DNA from: Streptomyces sp. TRM49041 | GTDB lineage: Bacteria; Actinomycetota; Actinomycetes; Streptomycetales; Streptomycetaceae | NCBI RefSeq assembly: GCF_008271805.1 | Contig: NZ_VSRY01000063.1 | Coordinates: forward strand, 1 to 64,000 | Length of the DNA stretch: 64,000 nucleotides | Direction of reading: 5' to 3' | Part shown: piece by piece, positions 18,123-27,232 of the stretch | Numbering within the stretch: position 1 is the stretch's first letter | Layout: each line of letters begins with the position of its first letter | Made by a program: the position numbers and the translations under genes | Notes under the pieces: generated by a model | Told to the model about the DNA's origin: nothing | Database searches by the model: none | Seen by the model: only the letters and a program-made list of their open reading frames with translations

Positions 18123-19319
18123 ATGACGCACGACATGGGGCGGGGAACACCACCGGAGCCCCCGAACAGCCCGAACGGGCCCTACCCGCCCGGCCCAGGG
18201 GGCTGGGGCGGCTGGTGGATGCCACCACCGCCGAAGCCCGGGGTCATACCGCTGGGCCCGCTGGGCCTGGGCCAGGTGCTCGGCGGCGCGTTCGCCACGG
18301 TGCGCCGCGCGTGGAAGCCGCTGTACGGGCTCGCCTTGATCGTCTTCTGCGTGCCTGCCGTGTTCACCGGCGCCTCGATGTACCAGAGCTACTCCACGAC
18401 CAAAAAGCACTTCAGGGAGCTCAGTTTCGGCGCTCCGGGCGGGCTGCCCGACCTGGACCTGTTCTCGGCGGCGTCGGCGGCGGCCATACTGCTGTCGCTG
18501 GGCGGGCTGCTGGCCATGCTCATCGGCAACGCCGTGCTGCAGACCGCCTCCGTGGCCGCGCTGCGGCACACGGTCGTCGGGCGGGCCGTCACGTTCGGAG
18601 CGCTGTGGCGTGAGGTGCGGCCCCGGGTCCGGGCGGTGATCGTCGTCGGCCTGCTCACCGCGCTGATCTTCGTCGTCCCGTACGTGCTGCTCGTACTGGG
18701 CATCCAGGCCGCGGTGGCGTCCGCGTGGGACGCGGCCGGCGGCCCCGCACTGATCAACCTGCCGGGCTGGCTCATCCCGGTCGGCCTCCTCGGCGGTCTG
18801 TTGACCGGGATCCTGGGCATCTGGCTCTGGGTGCGGTTCACCTTTGCCCCGGCCGCCGTCGTGCTGGAGGGGCTCGGCCCGATAGCGGCCATGCGCCGCT
18901 CCGCGCAGCTGGTGAAGGGTGACTCGTGGCGGGTCTTCGGGATCTCGCTGCTCGCCCTCGTGATCGCGGCGGCCGCCGCCTTGGTGATCCAGTTGCCGTT
19001 CCAGCTCGTCGGCATGGTCGCGCTCTTCTCGGAGGTGCTGCCGGACGCCGACGAGATTCCCACCGTCGACTCCTTCTTCTCCGCCATGATCATTCCGATG
19101 GTCATCGGAATGGTGGGCCAGTTCGTGGGCCAGTGCGTCGCGGCACCGCTGACGCCTCTCGCGAACGGACTGCTGTACGTCGACCGGCGTATCCGCACCG
19201 AGAATCTCGCCGTGTCGCTGGCCGAGGCCGCGGGTGTGCGGCTTCCCGCCCAGCCTCAGCCGCCGCAGCCGTACATCCCGCCACAGGCCGGCCCGTACGG
19301 ACCGCCGCCCGCCGGCTGA
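18123..19319 (+). CDS. Multi-pass membrane protein with proline-rich ends
   Basis: A 398-residue protein. The N-terminal 40 residues are Pro/Gly/Trp-rich ([21 protein letters not shown]) and the last 20 are Pro/Tyr/Gln-rich, both presumably cytosolic. Between them lie about six to seven hydrophobic segments, with [21 protein letters not shown] and [23 protein letters not shown]. This layout matches the actinobacterial family related to the membrane domain of glycerophosphodiester phosphodiesterase. No catalytic residues are seen and the role is unknown. It starts at ATG 18123 and ends at a strong bidirectional terminator. Confidence 0.85.
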   Translation: MTHDMGRGTPPEPPNSPNGPYPPGPGGWGGWWMPPPPKPGVIPLGPLGLGQVLGGAFATVRRAWKPLYGLALIVFCVPAVFTGASMYQSYSTTKKHFRELSFGAPGGLPDLDLFSAASAAAILLSLGGLLAMLIGNAVLQTASVAALRHTVVGRAVTFGALWREVRPRVRAVIVVGLLTALIFVVPYVLLVLGIQAAVASAWDAAGGPALINLPGWLIPVGLLGGLLTGILGIWLWVRFTFAPAAVVLEGLGPIAAMRRSAQLVKGDSWRVFGISLLALVIAAAAALVIQLPFQLVGMVALFSEVLPDADEIPTVDSFFSAMIIPMVIGMVGQFVGQCVAAPLTPLANGLLYVDRRIRTENLAVSLAEAAGVRLPAQPQPPQPYIPPQAGPYGPPPAG

Positions 19320-19331
19320 GTCGCACACGGG

Positions 19332-19375
19332 AACGGCCATGCCCGCCGGGATCTCCCCCGGCGGGCATGGCCGTT
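19332..19375. terminator. Bidirectional terminator between the membrane protein and the suf operon
   Basis: A perfect 19-bp stem, AACGGCCATGCCCGCCGGG, with loop ATCTCC, flanked by AA and TT. It lies 12 bp after the rightward gene stop and 16 bp after the leftward sufT stop, so it serves both. Confidence 0.85.
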
Positions 19376-19391
19376 TCACGTGTCCGGGGCC

Positions 19392-19730
19392 TCAGACGTT
19401 GAAGCCCAGCGCGCGCAGCTGCTCGCGCCCGTCGTCCGTGATCTTGTCCGGGCCCCACGGCGGCATCCAGACCCAGTTGATCTTCAGCTCGTTGACGATG
19501 CCGTCCGTCGCCGCCTTCGCCTGGTCCTCGATCACATCGGTCAGCGGGCAGGCCGCCGACGTCAGCGTCATGTCCAGCGTCGCGACGTTGGAGTCGTCGA
19601 TGTGGATGCCGTAGATGAGGCCGAGGTTGACGACGTCGATGCCCAGCTCGGGGTCGACCACGTCGTACAGCGCCTCACGGACCTCGTCCTCGGACGCCGG
19701 CTTCACCGTCGTCGTCTCGTTCTCGCTCAT
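19392..19730 (-). CDS. sufT: Fe-S cluster maturation factor SufT (MIP18/DUF59 family)
   Basis: A 112-residue protein of the MIP18/PaaD-like family, thought to help deliver Fe-S clusters to targets. Family landmarks are DEVREALYDVVDPELGIDVVNLGLIYG, with the conserved DPE, and the cysteine-bearing LTSAACPLTD; the C-terminal VWMPPWGPDKITDDGREQLRALGF is typical of the SUF-linked form. It overlaps sufU by four bases (ATGA) and is the last gene of the suf operon, followed by a terminator. Confidence 0.9.
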   Translation of the reverse strand: MSENETTTVKPASEDEVREALYDVVDPELGIDVVNLGLIYGIHIDDSNVATLDMTLTSAACPLTDVIEDQAKAATDGIVNELKINWVWMPPWGPDKITDDGREQLRALGFNV

Positions 19731-20200
19731 GCCGTCTTCCTATCCGCCTTCGCGGGCTCCTCGCCCAGTGCCTGGGAGGTCGCGTCCTTCCATGCCATCC
19801 AGCTGAGCAGCGCGCACTTCACCCGGGCCGGGTACTTGGAGACGCCGGCGAACGCGACCGCGTCCTCCAGCAGCTCCTCCATCGCGTCGTCCGGCTCTAT
19901 CCTGCCCTTGGACTGCATCAGCTCCAGGAACGTCGCCTGGATCTTCCGCGCCTCCTCCAGCTCCTTGCCGACGAGGAGCTCGTTCAGCACGGAGGCGGAG
20001 GCCTGGCTGATGGAGCAGCCCTGCCCCTCGTACGACACGTCCGCGATGCGCGAGCCGTCGTACTTCACGCGGAGCGTGATCTCGTCGCCGCATGTCGGGT
20101 TGACGTGGTGCACCTCGGCGTCACCGTCACGCAAGCCCCGCCCGTGCGGGTGCTTGTAGTGGTCCAGGATGACGTCCTGGTACATCGAATCAAGCTTCAC
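19727..20200 (-). CDS. sufU: Fe-S cluster assembly sulfur-transfer protein SufU
   Basis: A 157-residue zinc-dependent sulfurtransferase that accepts persulfide sulfur from SufS. The three conserved cysteines are visible: NPTCGDEI (with GD), YEGQGCSISQASAS and the late PARVKCALLSW. HYKHPHGRG at the N-terminus is typical. The 18-22 residue insertion between the zinc ligands that separates SufU from IscU is consistent with its length. It starts at GTG 20200 with GAGG about 9 nt upstream. A 97-bp gap with a GC-rich inverted repeat separates it from sufS. Confidence 0.92.
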   Translation of the reverse strand: MKLDSMYQDVILDHYKHPHGRGLRDGDAEVHHVNPTCGDEITLRVKYDGSRIADVSYEGQGCSISQASASVLNELLVGKELEEARKIQATFLELMQSKGRIEPDDAMEELLEDAVAFAGVSKYPARVKCALLSWMAWKDATSQALGEEPAKADRKTA

Positions 20201-20244
20201 AACGATTAACCTCGCGTCCCATCGCCGGCTCCGTCGCGTGTCTG

Positions 20245-20270
20245 CCGGGGGTCCGGGGGCCGTCCCCGGG
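20245..20270. repeat. GC-rich inverted repeat between sufS and sufU
   Basis: CCGGGG at 20245 pairs with CCCCGG at 20264 around GTCCGGGGGCCGT. It is the only structure in the 97-bp gap and could lower readthrough into sufU-sufT. Confidence 0.4.
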
Positions 20271-20297
20271 AAAACACAGCACGCCTCAGTCAGCCCC

Positions 20298-21554
20298 TCA
20301 TCCGAAGAAGTTACGGACGTGCTCCAGGCCGTCCACCAGGGCGTCGACCTCGGCCGGCGTGGAGTACAGATAGAACGACGCTCGCGTGGTCGCAGGAATT
20401 CCGTACCGGAGGCAGACGGGCCGAGCACAGTGGTGGCCGACCCGGACCGCGATGCCCTGCTCGTCGAGGACCTGGCCCACATCGTGCGGGTGGATGTCGC
20501 CGAGCGTGAAGGAGATCGCGGCGCCCCGGTCCTCGGCCGTGGCGGGGCCGATGATCCGCAGGTCCGGCACGGCCTGGAGGCGCTGGACCGCGTACTCCGT
20601 GATCGCGTGCTCATGGGCGGCGATCTTGTCCATGCCGATCGAGGCGAGGTAGTCCACCGCCGCGCCGAGACCGACGGCCTGGGCGATCGGCGGCGTGCCC
20701 GCCTCGAACTTGTGCGGCGCCGGCGCGTATGTCGACGAGCTCATCGAGACCGTCTCGATCATCTCGCCGCCGCCCAGGAACGGCGGGAGGTCCTCAAGCA
20801 GCTCCTGGCGGCCCCAGAGCACGCCGATGCCGGTCGGGCCGCACATCTTGTGGCCGGTGAAGGCCACGAAGTCGGCCTGGAGGGCCTGGACGTCCAGCAC
20901 CATGTGCGGGGCGGCCTGAGACGCGTCGACGAGGACGAGCGCGCCCACCTCCTGGGCGCGGCGCACTATGGCCTCGACCGGGTTGAGGGTGCCGAGGATG
21001 TTGGAGACCAGGACGAAGGAGACGATCTTCGTCTTCTCGGTGATGACCTCGTCGATGCGGGAGAGGTCGAGCCGGCCGTCGTCCGTCAGCCCGAACCACT
21101 TCAGCTTCGCGCCGGTGCGCTGCGACAGCAGCTGCCACGGAACGATGTTGGAGTGGTGCTCCATCTCCGTGATGACGATCTCGGTGTCGGAGTCCACGCG
21201 GTAGGGCTCGTCGGCCCAGCCCAGCATGTTCGCGACGAGATTCAGCGACTCCGAGGCGTTCTTGGTGAAGATCACCTCGTCGCGGCTGGGCGCGTTGATG
21301 AAGGCCGCGACCTTGTCGCGGGCGCCTTCGTACAGCTCCGTGGCCTCCTCGGCGAGGACGTGCACACCACGGTGGACGTTGGCGTTGTGCTGCTCGTAGT
21401 ACTCGTTGAGCACGTCGAGCACCTGGCGCGGCGTCTGCGAGGTCGCCGCGTTGTCCAGGTAGACGAGCTTCTTGCCGTCGTGGAGGACGCGGTCCAGGAT
21501 CGGGAAATCCTTGCGGATCGCCTCGGTGTCGAGGAGGCCCGGGAGCTGTGTCAC
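20298..21554 (-). CDS. sufS: Cysteine desulfurase SufS
   Basis: A 418-residue PLP enzyme of the group II cysteine desulfurases that takes sulfur from cysteine for Fe-S assembly. The PLP lysine is K236 in FTGHKMCGPTG and the persulfide cysteine is C376 in VRVGHHCARPVC. YLDNAATSQTPRQVLD opens the fold and ITEMEHHSNIVPWQ carries the cofactor-stacking His. Length is normal. Its ATG overlaps the sufC stop by four bases. Confidence 0.96.
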   Translation of the reverse strand: MTQLPGLLDTEAIRKDFPILDRVLHDGKKLVYLDNAATSQTPRQVLDVLNEYYEQHNANVHRGVHVLAEEATELYEGARDKVAAFINAPSRDEVIFTKNASESLNLVANMLGWADEPYRVDSDTEIVITEMEHHSNIVPWQLLSQRTGAKLKWFGLTDDGRLDLSRIDEVITEKTKIVSFVLVSNILGTLNPVEAIVRRAQEVGALVLVDASQAAPHMVLDVQALQADFVAFTGHKMCGPTGIGVLWGRQELLEDLPPFLGGGEMIETVSMSSSTYAPAPHKFEAGTPPIAQAVGLGAAVDYLASIGMDKIAAHEHAITEYAVQRLQAVPDLRIIGPATAEDRGAAISFTLGDIHPHDVGQVLDEQGIAVRVGHHCARPVCLRYGIPATTRASFYLYSTPAEVDALVDGLEHVRNFFG

Positions 21555-22336
21555 GCGGATACGCCACCCTTCGTGTCGACTCCGTCGTGCTTCGCGTAGG
21601 CCTCGTAGCCCTCGGCCTCCAGCTTGTCGGCCAGCTCGGGGCCGCCCGACTCCACGATGCGGCCGGCGGAGAAGACGTGCACGTGGTCCGGCTTGATGTA
21701 GCGAAGGATACGCGTGTAGTGGGTGATCAGCAGGGTGCCGACCTCACCGGTCTCGCGGACCCGGTTGACGCCCTCGGAGACGATGCGCAGCGCGTCGACG
21801 TCGAGGCCGGAGTCGGTCTCGTCGAGGACGGCGATCTTCGGCTTGAGCAGCTCCAGCTGGAGGATCTCGTGGCGCTTCTTCTCACCGCCGGAGAAGCCCT
21901 CGTTGACGTTGCGCTCGGCGAAGGCGGGGTCCATGTTGAGGCGCTCCATGGCCTCCTTGACCTCCTTGACCCAGGTGCGCAGCTTGGGGGCCTCGCCGCG
22001 GATGGCGGTGGCGGAGGTGCGGAGGAAGTTGGAGACCGAGACGCCGGGGACCTCGACCGGGTACTGCATGGCGAGGAAGAGACCGGCGCGGGCACGCTCG
22101 TCGACGGACATCTCGAGGACGTCCTCGCCGTCGAGGGTGACGGTGCCGCCGGTGATCGTGTACTTGGGGTGACCGGCGAGGGAGTAGGCGAGGGTCGACT
22201 TGCCGGAGCCGTTGGGGCCCATGATGGCGTGTGTCTCGCCCTGCTTCACGGTCAGGTCGACGCCCTTGAGGATCTCCTTCGTGGTGTTGTCGGCCTCGAC
22301 GGAGACGTGCAGGTCGCGGATTTCAAGCGTTGCCAT
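21551..22336 (-). CDS. sufC: Fe-S cluster assembly ATPase SufC
   Basis: A 261-residue ABC-type ATPase of the SufBCD scaffold. The Walker A is GPNGSGKSTLAYSLAG, the signature is FSGGEKKRHEILQLELL and the Walker B/D-loop is IAVLDETDSGLDVDALR, the SufC-specific form. The ATG at 22336 gives the standard length; 7 bp separate it from the Rieske gene stop. It overlaps sufS by four bases. It is cytoplasmic and energises cluster build-up on SufB-SufD. Confidence 0.96.
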   Translation of the reverse strand: MATLEIRDLHVSVEADNTTKEILKGVDLTVKQGETHAIMGPNGSGKSTLAYSLAGHPKYTITGGTVTLDGEDVLEMSVDERARAGLFLAMQYPVEVPGVSVSNFLRTSATAIRGEAPKLRTWVKEVKEAMERLNMDPAFAERNVNEGFSGGEKKRHEILQLELLKPKIAVLDETDSGLDVDALRIVSEGVNRVRETGEVGTLLITHYTRILRYIKPDHVHVFSAGRIVESGGPELADKLEAEGYEAYAKHDGVDTKGGVSA

Positions 22337-22343
22337 GGGTGAC

Positions 22344-22661
22344 TCAGGACTCCTGGGTGACGGAGACGAGCACATCGTCCCCTTCGATCTTTACGGGGTA
22401 TACGGGGACGGGGCGCGTCGCGGGCAGGCCGGACGGCTTACCGGTACGGAGGTCGAAGCTGGAGCCGTGCAGCCAGCACTCGATGGCGCAGTCCTCGACC
22501 TCGCCCTCGGAGAGGGAGACGTTCGCGTGCGAGCAGATGTCGTTGATCGCGAACACCTCGCCCTCGGTGAGGACGACGGACACCGGCGTGCCGTCGAGTT
22601 CCACCCGCTTCGGGGTGTCCTCCTCCAGCTCGCTCATGCCACAGACGCGGACGAAGGCCAT
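22344..22661 (-). CDS. Rieske-type [2Fe-2S] ferredoxin in the suf operon
   Basis: A 105-residue soluble protein resembling the ferredoxin subunit of non-heme iron dioxygenases. Both Rieske motifs are visible: CSHANVSL (C-x-H, with Asn where many have Gly) and CWLHGSSFDLRTG (C-x2-H). The ATG overlaps the sufD stop as TGATG. In actinobacterial suf operons such a gene commonly sits between sufD and sufC, where it may supply electrons for cluster assembly; that role is inferred. Confidence 0.88.
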   Translation of the reverse strand: MAFVRVCGMSELEEDTPKRVELDGTPVSVVLTEGEVFAINDICSHANVSLSEGEVEDCAIECWLHGSSFDLRTGKPSGLPATRPVPVYPVKIEGDDVLVSVTQES

Positions 22662-23881
22662 CAGACGGACGCCTCCAGTTCGGCCTCGATCTTCTCGATG
22701 AGCCGCGCCTCGACGTCGGCGAGGCCGATCTGCTGGACCAGCTCGGCGAAGAAGCCGCGGACGACGAGGCGGCGGGCCTCGGTCTCCGGGATACCACGCG
22801 CCATCAGGTAGAAGAGCTGCTCGTCGTCGAAGCGGCCGGTCGCCGAGGCGTGGCCGGCGCCGGCGATCTCGCCGGTCTCGATCTCCAGGTTCGGCACCGA
22901 GTCGACCCGGGCACCGTCGGTGAGGACGAGGTTCCGGTTGAGCTCGTAGGTGTCGGTGCCCTCGGCGGCGGCCTGGATGAGGACGTCGCCGATCCACACG
23001 GCGTGCGCGCCTTCGCCCTGGAGGGCTCCCTTGTAGGCGACGTTCGACTTGCAGTGCGGTGCGTTGTGGGTGACGAGGAGGCGGTGCTCCTGGTGCTGGC
23101 CGGCGTCGGTGAAGTACAGGCCGAGCAGCTCGGCCTCGCCGCCGGTCCCGGCGTACTCGACGCGCGGGTGGATGCGGACGACGTCGCCGCCGAAGGTGAC
23201 CACGACGGACTTGAAGGAGGCGTCGCGGCCGACCAGCGCGTTGTACTGGGCGACATGGACGGCCTCGGCGTCCCAGTCCTGGACGGAGACGACGGTCAGC
23301 TTGGCGCCGTCGCCCAGGATGTAGTCGACGTTGGCGGCGAGGACGGCGTCACCGGTGTGGTCGATGACCACGACGGCCTCGGCGAAGGCGCCGAGCTCGA
23401 CGACCAGGTGGCCGTACGAGGTGCCGCCCTGGCCGTGCACGGCGATACGGACGGGCTCGGCGAGCACGGCCTCCTTGGGTACGGAGACGACCGTGGCCTT
23501 CTCGAAGGAGGAGTACGCCTGGGCCGCGACCCGGTCCACGGGCATGCCGGCCTTGCCCAGCCGGGCGTCGTCGCGGCCGACGGTCTCGACGGTGACGGCG
23601 CCGGGCGCGGTGACGTCTACGCGCACCCCCTCGCCGGTGGCGGTGGCGGTGCCGTCGTGCAGGCCGCGCAGCCGCTCCAGCGGGGTGAACCGCCACTCCT
23701 CCTCACGGCCGTGCGGGACGGGGAAGTCCGCGACGTCGAAGGACGGGGGGGCGCTCATACGCGTGGCGACGGTCGACTCGGCGGCCACCGCGATGGAGCC
23801 GGCGGTGGTGGACCCCACCGGCGGGGGTCCCCCCTGTCCGAGCGGAGTCGAGGGCTCGGGGGAATTCTGGGCCTCAGCCAT
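22661..23881 (-). CDS. sufD: Fe-S cluster assembly scaffold protein SufD
   Basis: A 406-residue scaffold partner of SufB and SufC. The core beta-helix domain runs from about residue 150 to 340 and the ending YLMARGIPETEARRLVVRGFFAELVQQIG is the SufB/D signature. Residues 7-24 (SPEPSTPLGQGGPPPVGS) are coded by a dispersed palindromic repeat, an in-frame insertion in the poorly conserved N-terminus. The family start MSAPPSFDVADFPVPHGREEEWRFTP is reached only at residue 42, so an internal start there is possible. A 59-bp gap separates it from sufB. Confidence 0.93.
   Translation of the reverse strand: MAEAQNSPEPSTPLGQGGPPPVGSTTAGSIAVAAESTVATRMSAPPSFDVADFPVPHGREEEWRFTPLERLRGLHDGTATATGEGVRVDVTAPGAVTVETVGRDDARLGKAGMPVDRVAAQAYSSFEKATVVSVPKEAVLAEPVRIAVHGQGGTSYGHLVVELGAFAEAVVVIDHTGDAVLAANVDYILGDGAKLTVVSVQDWDAEAVHVAQYNALVGRDASFKSVVVTFGGDVVRIHPRVEYAGTGGEAELLGLYFTDAGQHQEHRLLVTHNAPHCKSNVAYKGALQGEGAHAVWIGDVLIQAAAEGTDTYELNRNLVLTDGARVDSVPNLEIETGEIAGAGHASATGRFDDEQLFYLMARGIPETEARRLVVRGFFAELVQQIGLADVEARLIEKIEAELEASV
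23811..23862. repeat. Dispersed palindromic repeat, copy B, inside sufD
   Basis: The segment contains GACCCC...GGGGGTCCCCCC, then GAGCGGAGTCGAG and GGCTCGGGGG. The order and spacing match copy A at 10899-10956 in reverse complement. It lies wholly within the sufD coding frame and encodes residues 7-24. Confidence 0.75.
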
Positions 23882-23940
23882 GGCTGTCTGGGTTTCTCTT
23901 CCTACGTGCTTACGTCGTCGGTCGTTCAGGCGGGCCGGTC

Positions 23941-25356
23941 TTAACCGACCGCGCCCTCCATCTGCAGCTCGATCAGCCGGTTGAGCTCCAGCGCGTACTC
24001 CATCGGCAGCTCCTTGGCGATCGGCTCGACGAAGCCGCGCACGATCATGGCCATGGCCTCGTCCTCGGAGAGGCCGCGGCTCATGAGGTAGAAGAGCTGG
24101 TCCTCGGAGACCTTGGAGACGGTCGCCTCGTGGCCCATGGACACGTCGTCCTCGCGCACGTCGACGTACGGGTACGTGTCGGAGCGGGAGATCGTGTCGA
24201 CGAGCAGGGCGTCGCAGAGCACGTTGGACTTGGCGCCCGGGGCACCCTCACCGATCTCGATGAGACCGCGGTAGGAGGTGCGGCCGCCGCCTCGCGCCAC
24301 CGACTTGGAGACGATGTTCGAGGAGGTGTTCGGGGCCATGTGGACCATCTTGGCGCCGGCGTCCTGGTGCTGGCCCTCGCCCGCGAAGGCGATGGAGAGG
24401 GTCTCTCCCTTGGCGTGCTCGCCCATCAGGTAGACGGCCGGGTACTTCATGGTGACCTTGGAGCCGATGTTGCCGTCGACCCACTCCATGGTCGCGCCCT
24501 CGTACGCCACGGCACGCTTGGTGACCAGGTTGTAGACGTTGTTCGACCAGTTCTGGATGGTCGTGTAGCGGCAGCGCGCGCCCTTCTTGACGATGATCTC
24601 GACGACGGCGCTGTGCAGGGAGTCCGAGGAGTAGATCGGGGCGGTGCAGCCCTCGACGTAGTGGACGTAGGCGTCCTCGTCGACGATGATCAGCGTCCGC
24701 TCGAACTGGCCCATGTTCTCCGTGTTGATCCGGAAGTAGGCCTGGAGCGGGATGTCGACGTGCACGCCCTTCGGCACGTAGATGAAGGAGCCGCCGGACC
24801 ACACGGCCGTGTTCAGCGAGGCGAACTTGTTGTCGCCGACCGGGATGACCGTGCCGAAGTACTCCTTGAAGAGCTCCGGGTGCTCCTTCAGCGCGGTGTC
24901 CGTGTCGAGGAAGATGACGCCCTGGCTCTCCAGGTCCTCGCGGATCTGGTGGTACACGACCTCGGACTCGTACTGGGCCGCGACACCGGCGACGAGACGC
25001 TGCTTCTCCGCCTCGGGGATGCCGAGCTTGTCGTACGTGTTCTTGATGTCCTCGGGCAGGTCCTCCCAGGACTCGGCCTGCTTCTCGGTGGACCGGACGA
25101 AGTACTTGATGTTGTCGAAGTCGATGCCGGACAGGTCGGAGCCCCAGGTCGGCATGGGCTTCTTGTCGAACAGGCGCAGACCCTTCAGCCGCAGCTTCAG
25201 CATCCACTCCGGCTCGTTCTTCTTGGCGGAGATGTCGCGGACGACGTCCTCGCCCAGGCCACGCCGGGCGCTGGCACCGGCGGTGTCGGAGTCGGCCCAG
25301 CCGTACTCGTACCGACCCAGGCCCTCGAGCTCGGGGTGGCTGATCTCGGTGGTCAT
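23941..25356 (-). CDS. sufB: Fe-S cluster assembly scaffold protein SufB
   Basis: A 471-residue scaffold on which SufBCD builds the Fe-S cluster. Conserved regions include [21 protein letters not shown], the beta-helix [20 protein letters not shown] and [20 protein letters not shown] with its cysteine, and the ending [21 protein letters not shown]. Full length. The ATG at 25356 has GGGAGGAA 6 nt upstream and overlaps the sufR stop by four bases, so the operon begins with its own regulator. Confidence 0.97.
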   Translation of the reverse strand: MTTEISHPELEGLGRYEYGWADSDTAGASARRGLGEDVVRDISAKKNEPEWMLKLRLKGLRLFDKKPMPTWGSDLSGIDFDNIKYFVRSTEKQAESWEDLPEDIKNTYDKLGIPEAEKQRLVAGVAAQYESEVVYHQIREDLESQGVIFLDTDTALKEHPELFKEYFGTVIPVGDNKFASLNTAVWSGGSFIYVPKGVHVDIPLQAYFRINTENMGQFERTLIIVDEDAYVHYVEGCTAPIYSSDSLHSAVVEIIVKKGARCRYTTIQNWSNNVYNLVTKRAVAYEGATMEWVDGNIGSKVTMKYPAVYLMGEHAKGETLSIAFAGEGQHQDAGAKMVHMAPNTSSNIVSKSVARGGGRTSYRGLIEIGEGAPGAKSNVLCDALLVDTISRSDTYPYVDVREDDVSMGHEATVSKVSEDQLFYLMSRGLSEDEAMAMIVRGFVEPIAKELPMEYALELNRLIELQMEGAVG

Positions 25357-26114
25357 GCGGGGTTCCTCCCGGCCGTGCTTGCGGATGCTGATGAAGGGGA
25401 CTGCGGGGTATTCGGGCTGTGCGGGCTGCTGTGCGGAATGAACGTCGTGCAGACCCCGTCGCCGTGCGCGATGGTGGCCAGGCGCTGGACGTGGGTGCCG
25501 AGGAGACGGGAGAAGACCTCCGTCTCCGCCTCGCAGAGCTGCGGGTAGCGCTCCGCGACATGGGCGACCGGACAGTGGTGCTGGCACAGCTGCTGTCCGA
25601 CCTGCCCGACCGGCGCCTTGCGTGCCGTCGCAGCGTACCCGTCGACACTCAGCGCCCTGGCCAACGCCTCGGCGCGTTCGTGCGGCGGCGCCGACTCGAC
25701 GGCCTCGCGGTACGCCTCCGCCTGGGTCTCGATCCGGTCCCGGGCGAACGCCGCGACGGCGGCCTCGCCTCCGGCGTTCTGCTCGATCCAGCGTAGGGCG
25801 TCGACCGCGAGGCTGTCGTACGACTGGTCGAAGGCGTCCCGGCCGCAGTCGGTCAGGGCGAACACCTTGGCGGGGCGGCCTCGGGTGCGGGCGCCGTAGA
25901 CGCGCTGTTCGCGCGGAGCGACCACGTCGTCCGTGACGAGCGCGTCGAGGTGTCGGCGTACGGCCGCCTGGGTGAGTCCGAGCCGCTGGGCGAGCTCCGC
26001 GACGGTGGACGGTCCGTGGTCCAGGATGGACCGCGCGACCCGGTTGCGCGTCGAGCGCTCCCCGGTCGCGAGCTCCTCCCCGGAGGTCGTGGGAGTCTCA
26101 CCGACGTTTTTCAC
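25353..26114 (-). CDS. sufR: Fe-S cluster-dependent repressor SufR
   Basis: A 253-residue DeoR/ArsR-like regulator. The winged helix lies at about residues 20-85 ([34 protein letters not shown]) with the wing [16 protein letters not shown]. The C-terminal half has clustered cysteines ([23 protein letters not shown] and GDGVCTTF) expected to hold a [4Fe-4S] cluster. It presumably represses sufBDCSUT when clusters are plentiful. I chose the GTG at 26114 because the preceding residues look non-conserved; it has no ribosome site, suggesting a leaderless message. The C-terminal tail is Ser/Pro-rich. Confidence 0.9.
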   Translation of the reverse strand: MKNVGETPTTSGEELATGERSTRNRVARSILDHGPSTVAELAQRLGLTQAAVRRHLDALVTDDVVAPREQRVYGARTRGRPAKVFALTDCGRDAFDQSYDSLAVDALRWIEQNAGGEAAVAAFARDRIETQAEAYREAVESAPPHERAEALARALSVDGYAATARKAPVGQVGQQLCQHHCPVAHVAERYPQLCEAETEVFSRLLGTHVQRLATIAHGDGVCTTFIPHSSPHSPNTPQSPSSASASTAGRNPA

Positions 26115-26186
26115 AACGCCATTGTTGCGTAATTCGGGAGAGGGTGACAAGCCGCGCCTGGATCACCCGACGGTGCCGTGCATCAC

Positions 26187-26205
26187 TTAGGGAAACCTAA
26201 CCTGA
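26187..26205. promoter_or_regulatory. Candidate iron box (DmdR/IdeR type) upstream of the suf operon
   Basis: TTAGGGAAACCTAACCTGA matches the actinobacterial iron-box consensus TTAGGTTAGGCTAACCTAA at 14 of 19 positions (15 of 19 when read on the other strand against the TTAGGTTAGGCTCACCTAA form). It contains the perfect palindrome TTAGG-gaaa-CCTAA. It lies 73 bp before sufR and 101 bp before the ABC transporter gene. Binding by a DtxR-family regulator is inferred. Confidence 0.5.
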
Positions 26206-26305
26206 CCTGCGGAAATGATCACCCCTGCCGCGCCGAGCAGCGGGTTCCGGCCGGCGCGCGGCCCCGCGGACCGGGCCCGCCCGGCGGCTCTCTAGACTCG
26301 CTGAC

Positions 26306-27232
26306 ATGCGAAACGAGTCCGCCGTCCAGGTACGGGGCCTGGTCAAGCGGTACGGGACGAAGACCGCGGTGGACGGGCTCGACCTCGACGTCCGCGCGGG
26401 CACCGTCACCGCCGTCCTCGGCCCCAACGGGGCCGGCAAGACCACCACCGTCGAGACCTGCGAGGGCTACCGCCGCCCCGACGCGGGCACCGTCCGGGTC
26501 CTGGGCCTCGACCCGGTCGCCGACGCGGCCCTGCTGCGGCCCCGCATCGGCGTGATGCTCCAGTCGGGTGGCGTCTACTCCGGCGCGCGCGCGGACGAGA
26601 TGCTCCGCCATATGGCGCGGCTGCACGCCCATCCGCTGGATGTGGACGCGCTGATCGGGCGCCTCGGGCTCGGCTCCTGCGGCCGTACGACGTACCGGCG
26701 GCTCTCCGGCGGCCAGCAGCAGCGCCTGGCGCTCGCCATGGCCGTCGTCGGCCGCCCGGAGCTGGTCTTCCTGGACGAGCCGACCGCTGGCCTGGACCCG
26801 CAGGCCCGCCGCGCCACCTGGGAGCTGGTGCGGGAGCTGCGCGCCGACGGGGTGACCGTGGTCCTCACCACACACTTCATGGACGAGGCGGAGCAGCTCG
26901 CCGACGACGTGGCGATCGTCGACGCGGGCCGGGTCGTCGCCCAGGGCAGCCCGGAGGAACTGTGCCGCGGCGGCGCCGAGAACTCCCTCCGCTTCACCGG
27001 CCGCCCCGGACTCGACCTGGGCTCGCTCCTGAAGGCCCTGCCGGACGGCACGGCCGCCGCGGAGGTCACCCCGGGCGCGTACCGGATCCACGGCACGGTC
27101 GACCCGCAGCTGCTCGCCACGGTCACCACCTGGTGCGCCCAGCACGGGGTGATGCCCGACGGCATCGCGGTCGAACGGCACACGCTGGAGGACGTCTTCC
27201 TGGAGCTGACCGGCAAGGAGCTGCGCGGATGA
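26306..27232 (+). CDS. ABC exporter ATP-binding subunit
   Basis: A 308-residue ABC-2 type exporter ATPase. Walker A is GPNGAGKTTTVETCEGY, the signature is LSGGQQQRLALAMAV, Walker B is LVFLDEPTAGLDPQ and the H-loop is LTTHFMDEAEQLADD. The C-terminal 90 residues are the usual extension of DrrA/CcmA-like exporters. The stop overlaps the permease ATG (ATGA). It is divergent from sufR and upstream of ctaA. The cargo is unknown; conserved neighbours (suf, ctaA, ctaB) hint at a redox or heme-linked role, by inference only. Confidence 0.92.
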   Translation: MRNESAVQVRGLVKRYGTKTAVDGLDLDVRAGTVTAVLGPNGAGKTTTVETCEGYRRPDAGTVRVLGLDPVADAALLRPRIGVMLQSGGVYSGARADEMLRHMARLHAHPLDVDALIGRLGLGSCGRTTYRRLSGGQQQRLALAMAVVGRPELVFLDEPTAGLDPQARRATWELVRELRADGVTVVLTTHFMDEAEQLADDVAIVDAGRVVAQGSPEELCRGGAENSLRFTGRPGLDLGSLLKALPDGTAAAEVTPGAYRIHGTVDPQLLATVTTWCAQHGVMPDGIAVERHTLEDVFLELTGKELRG

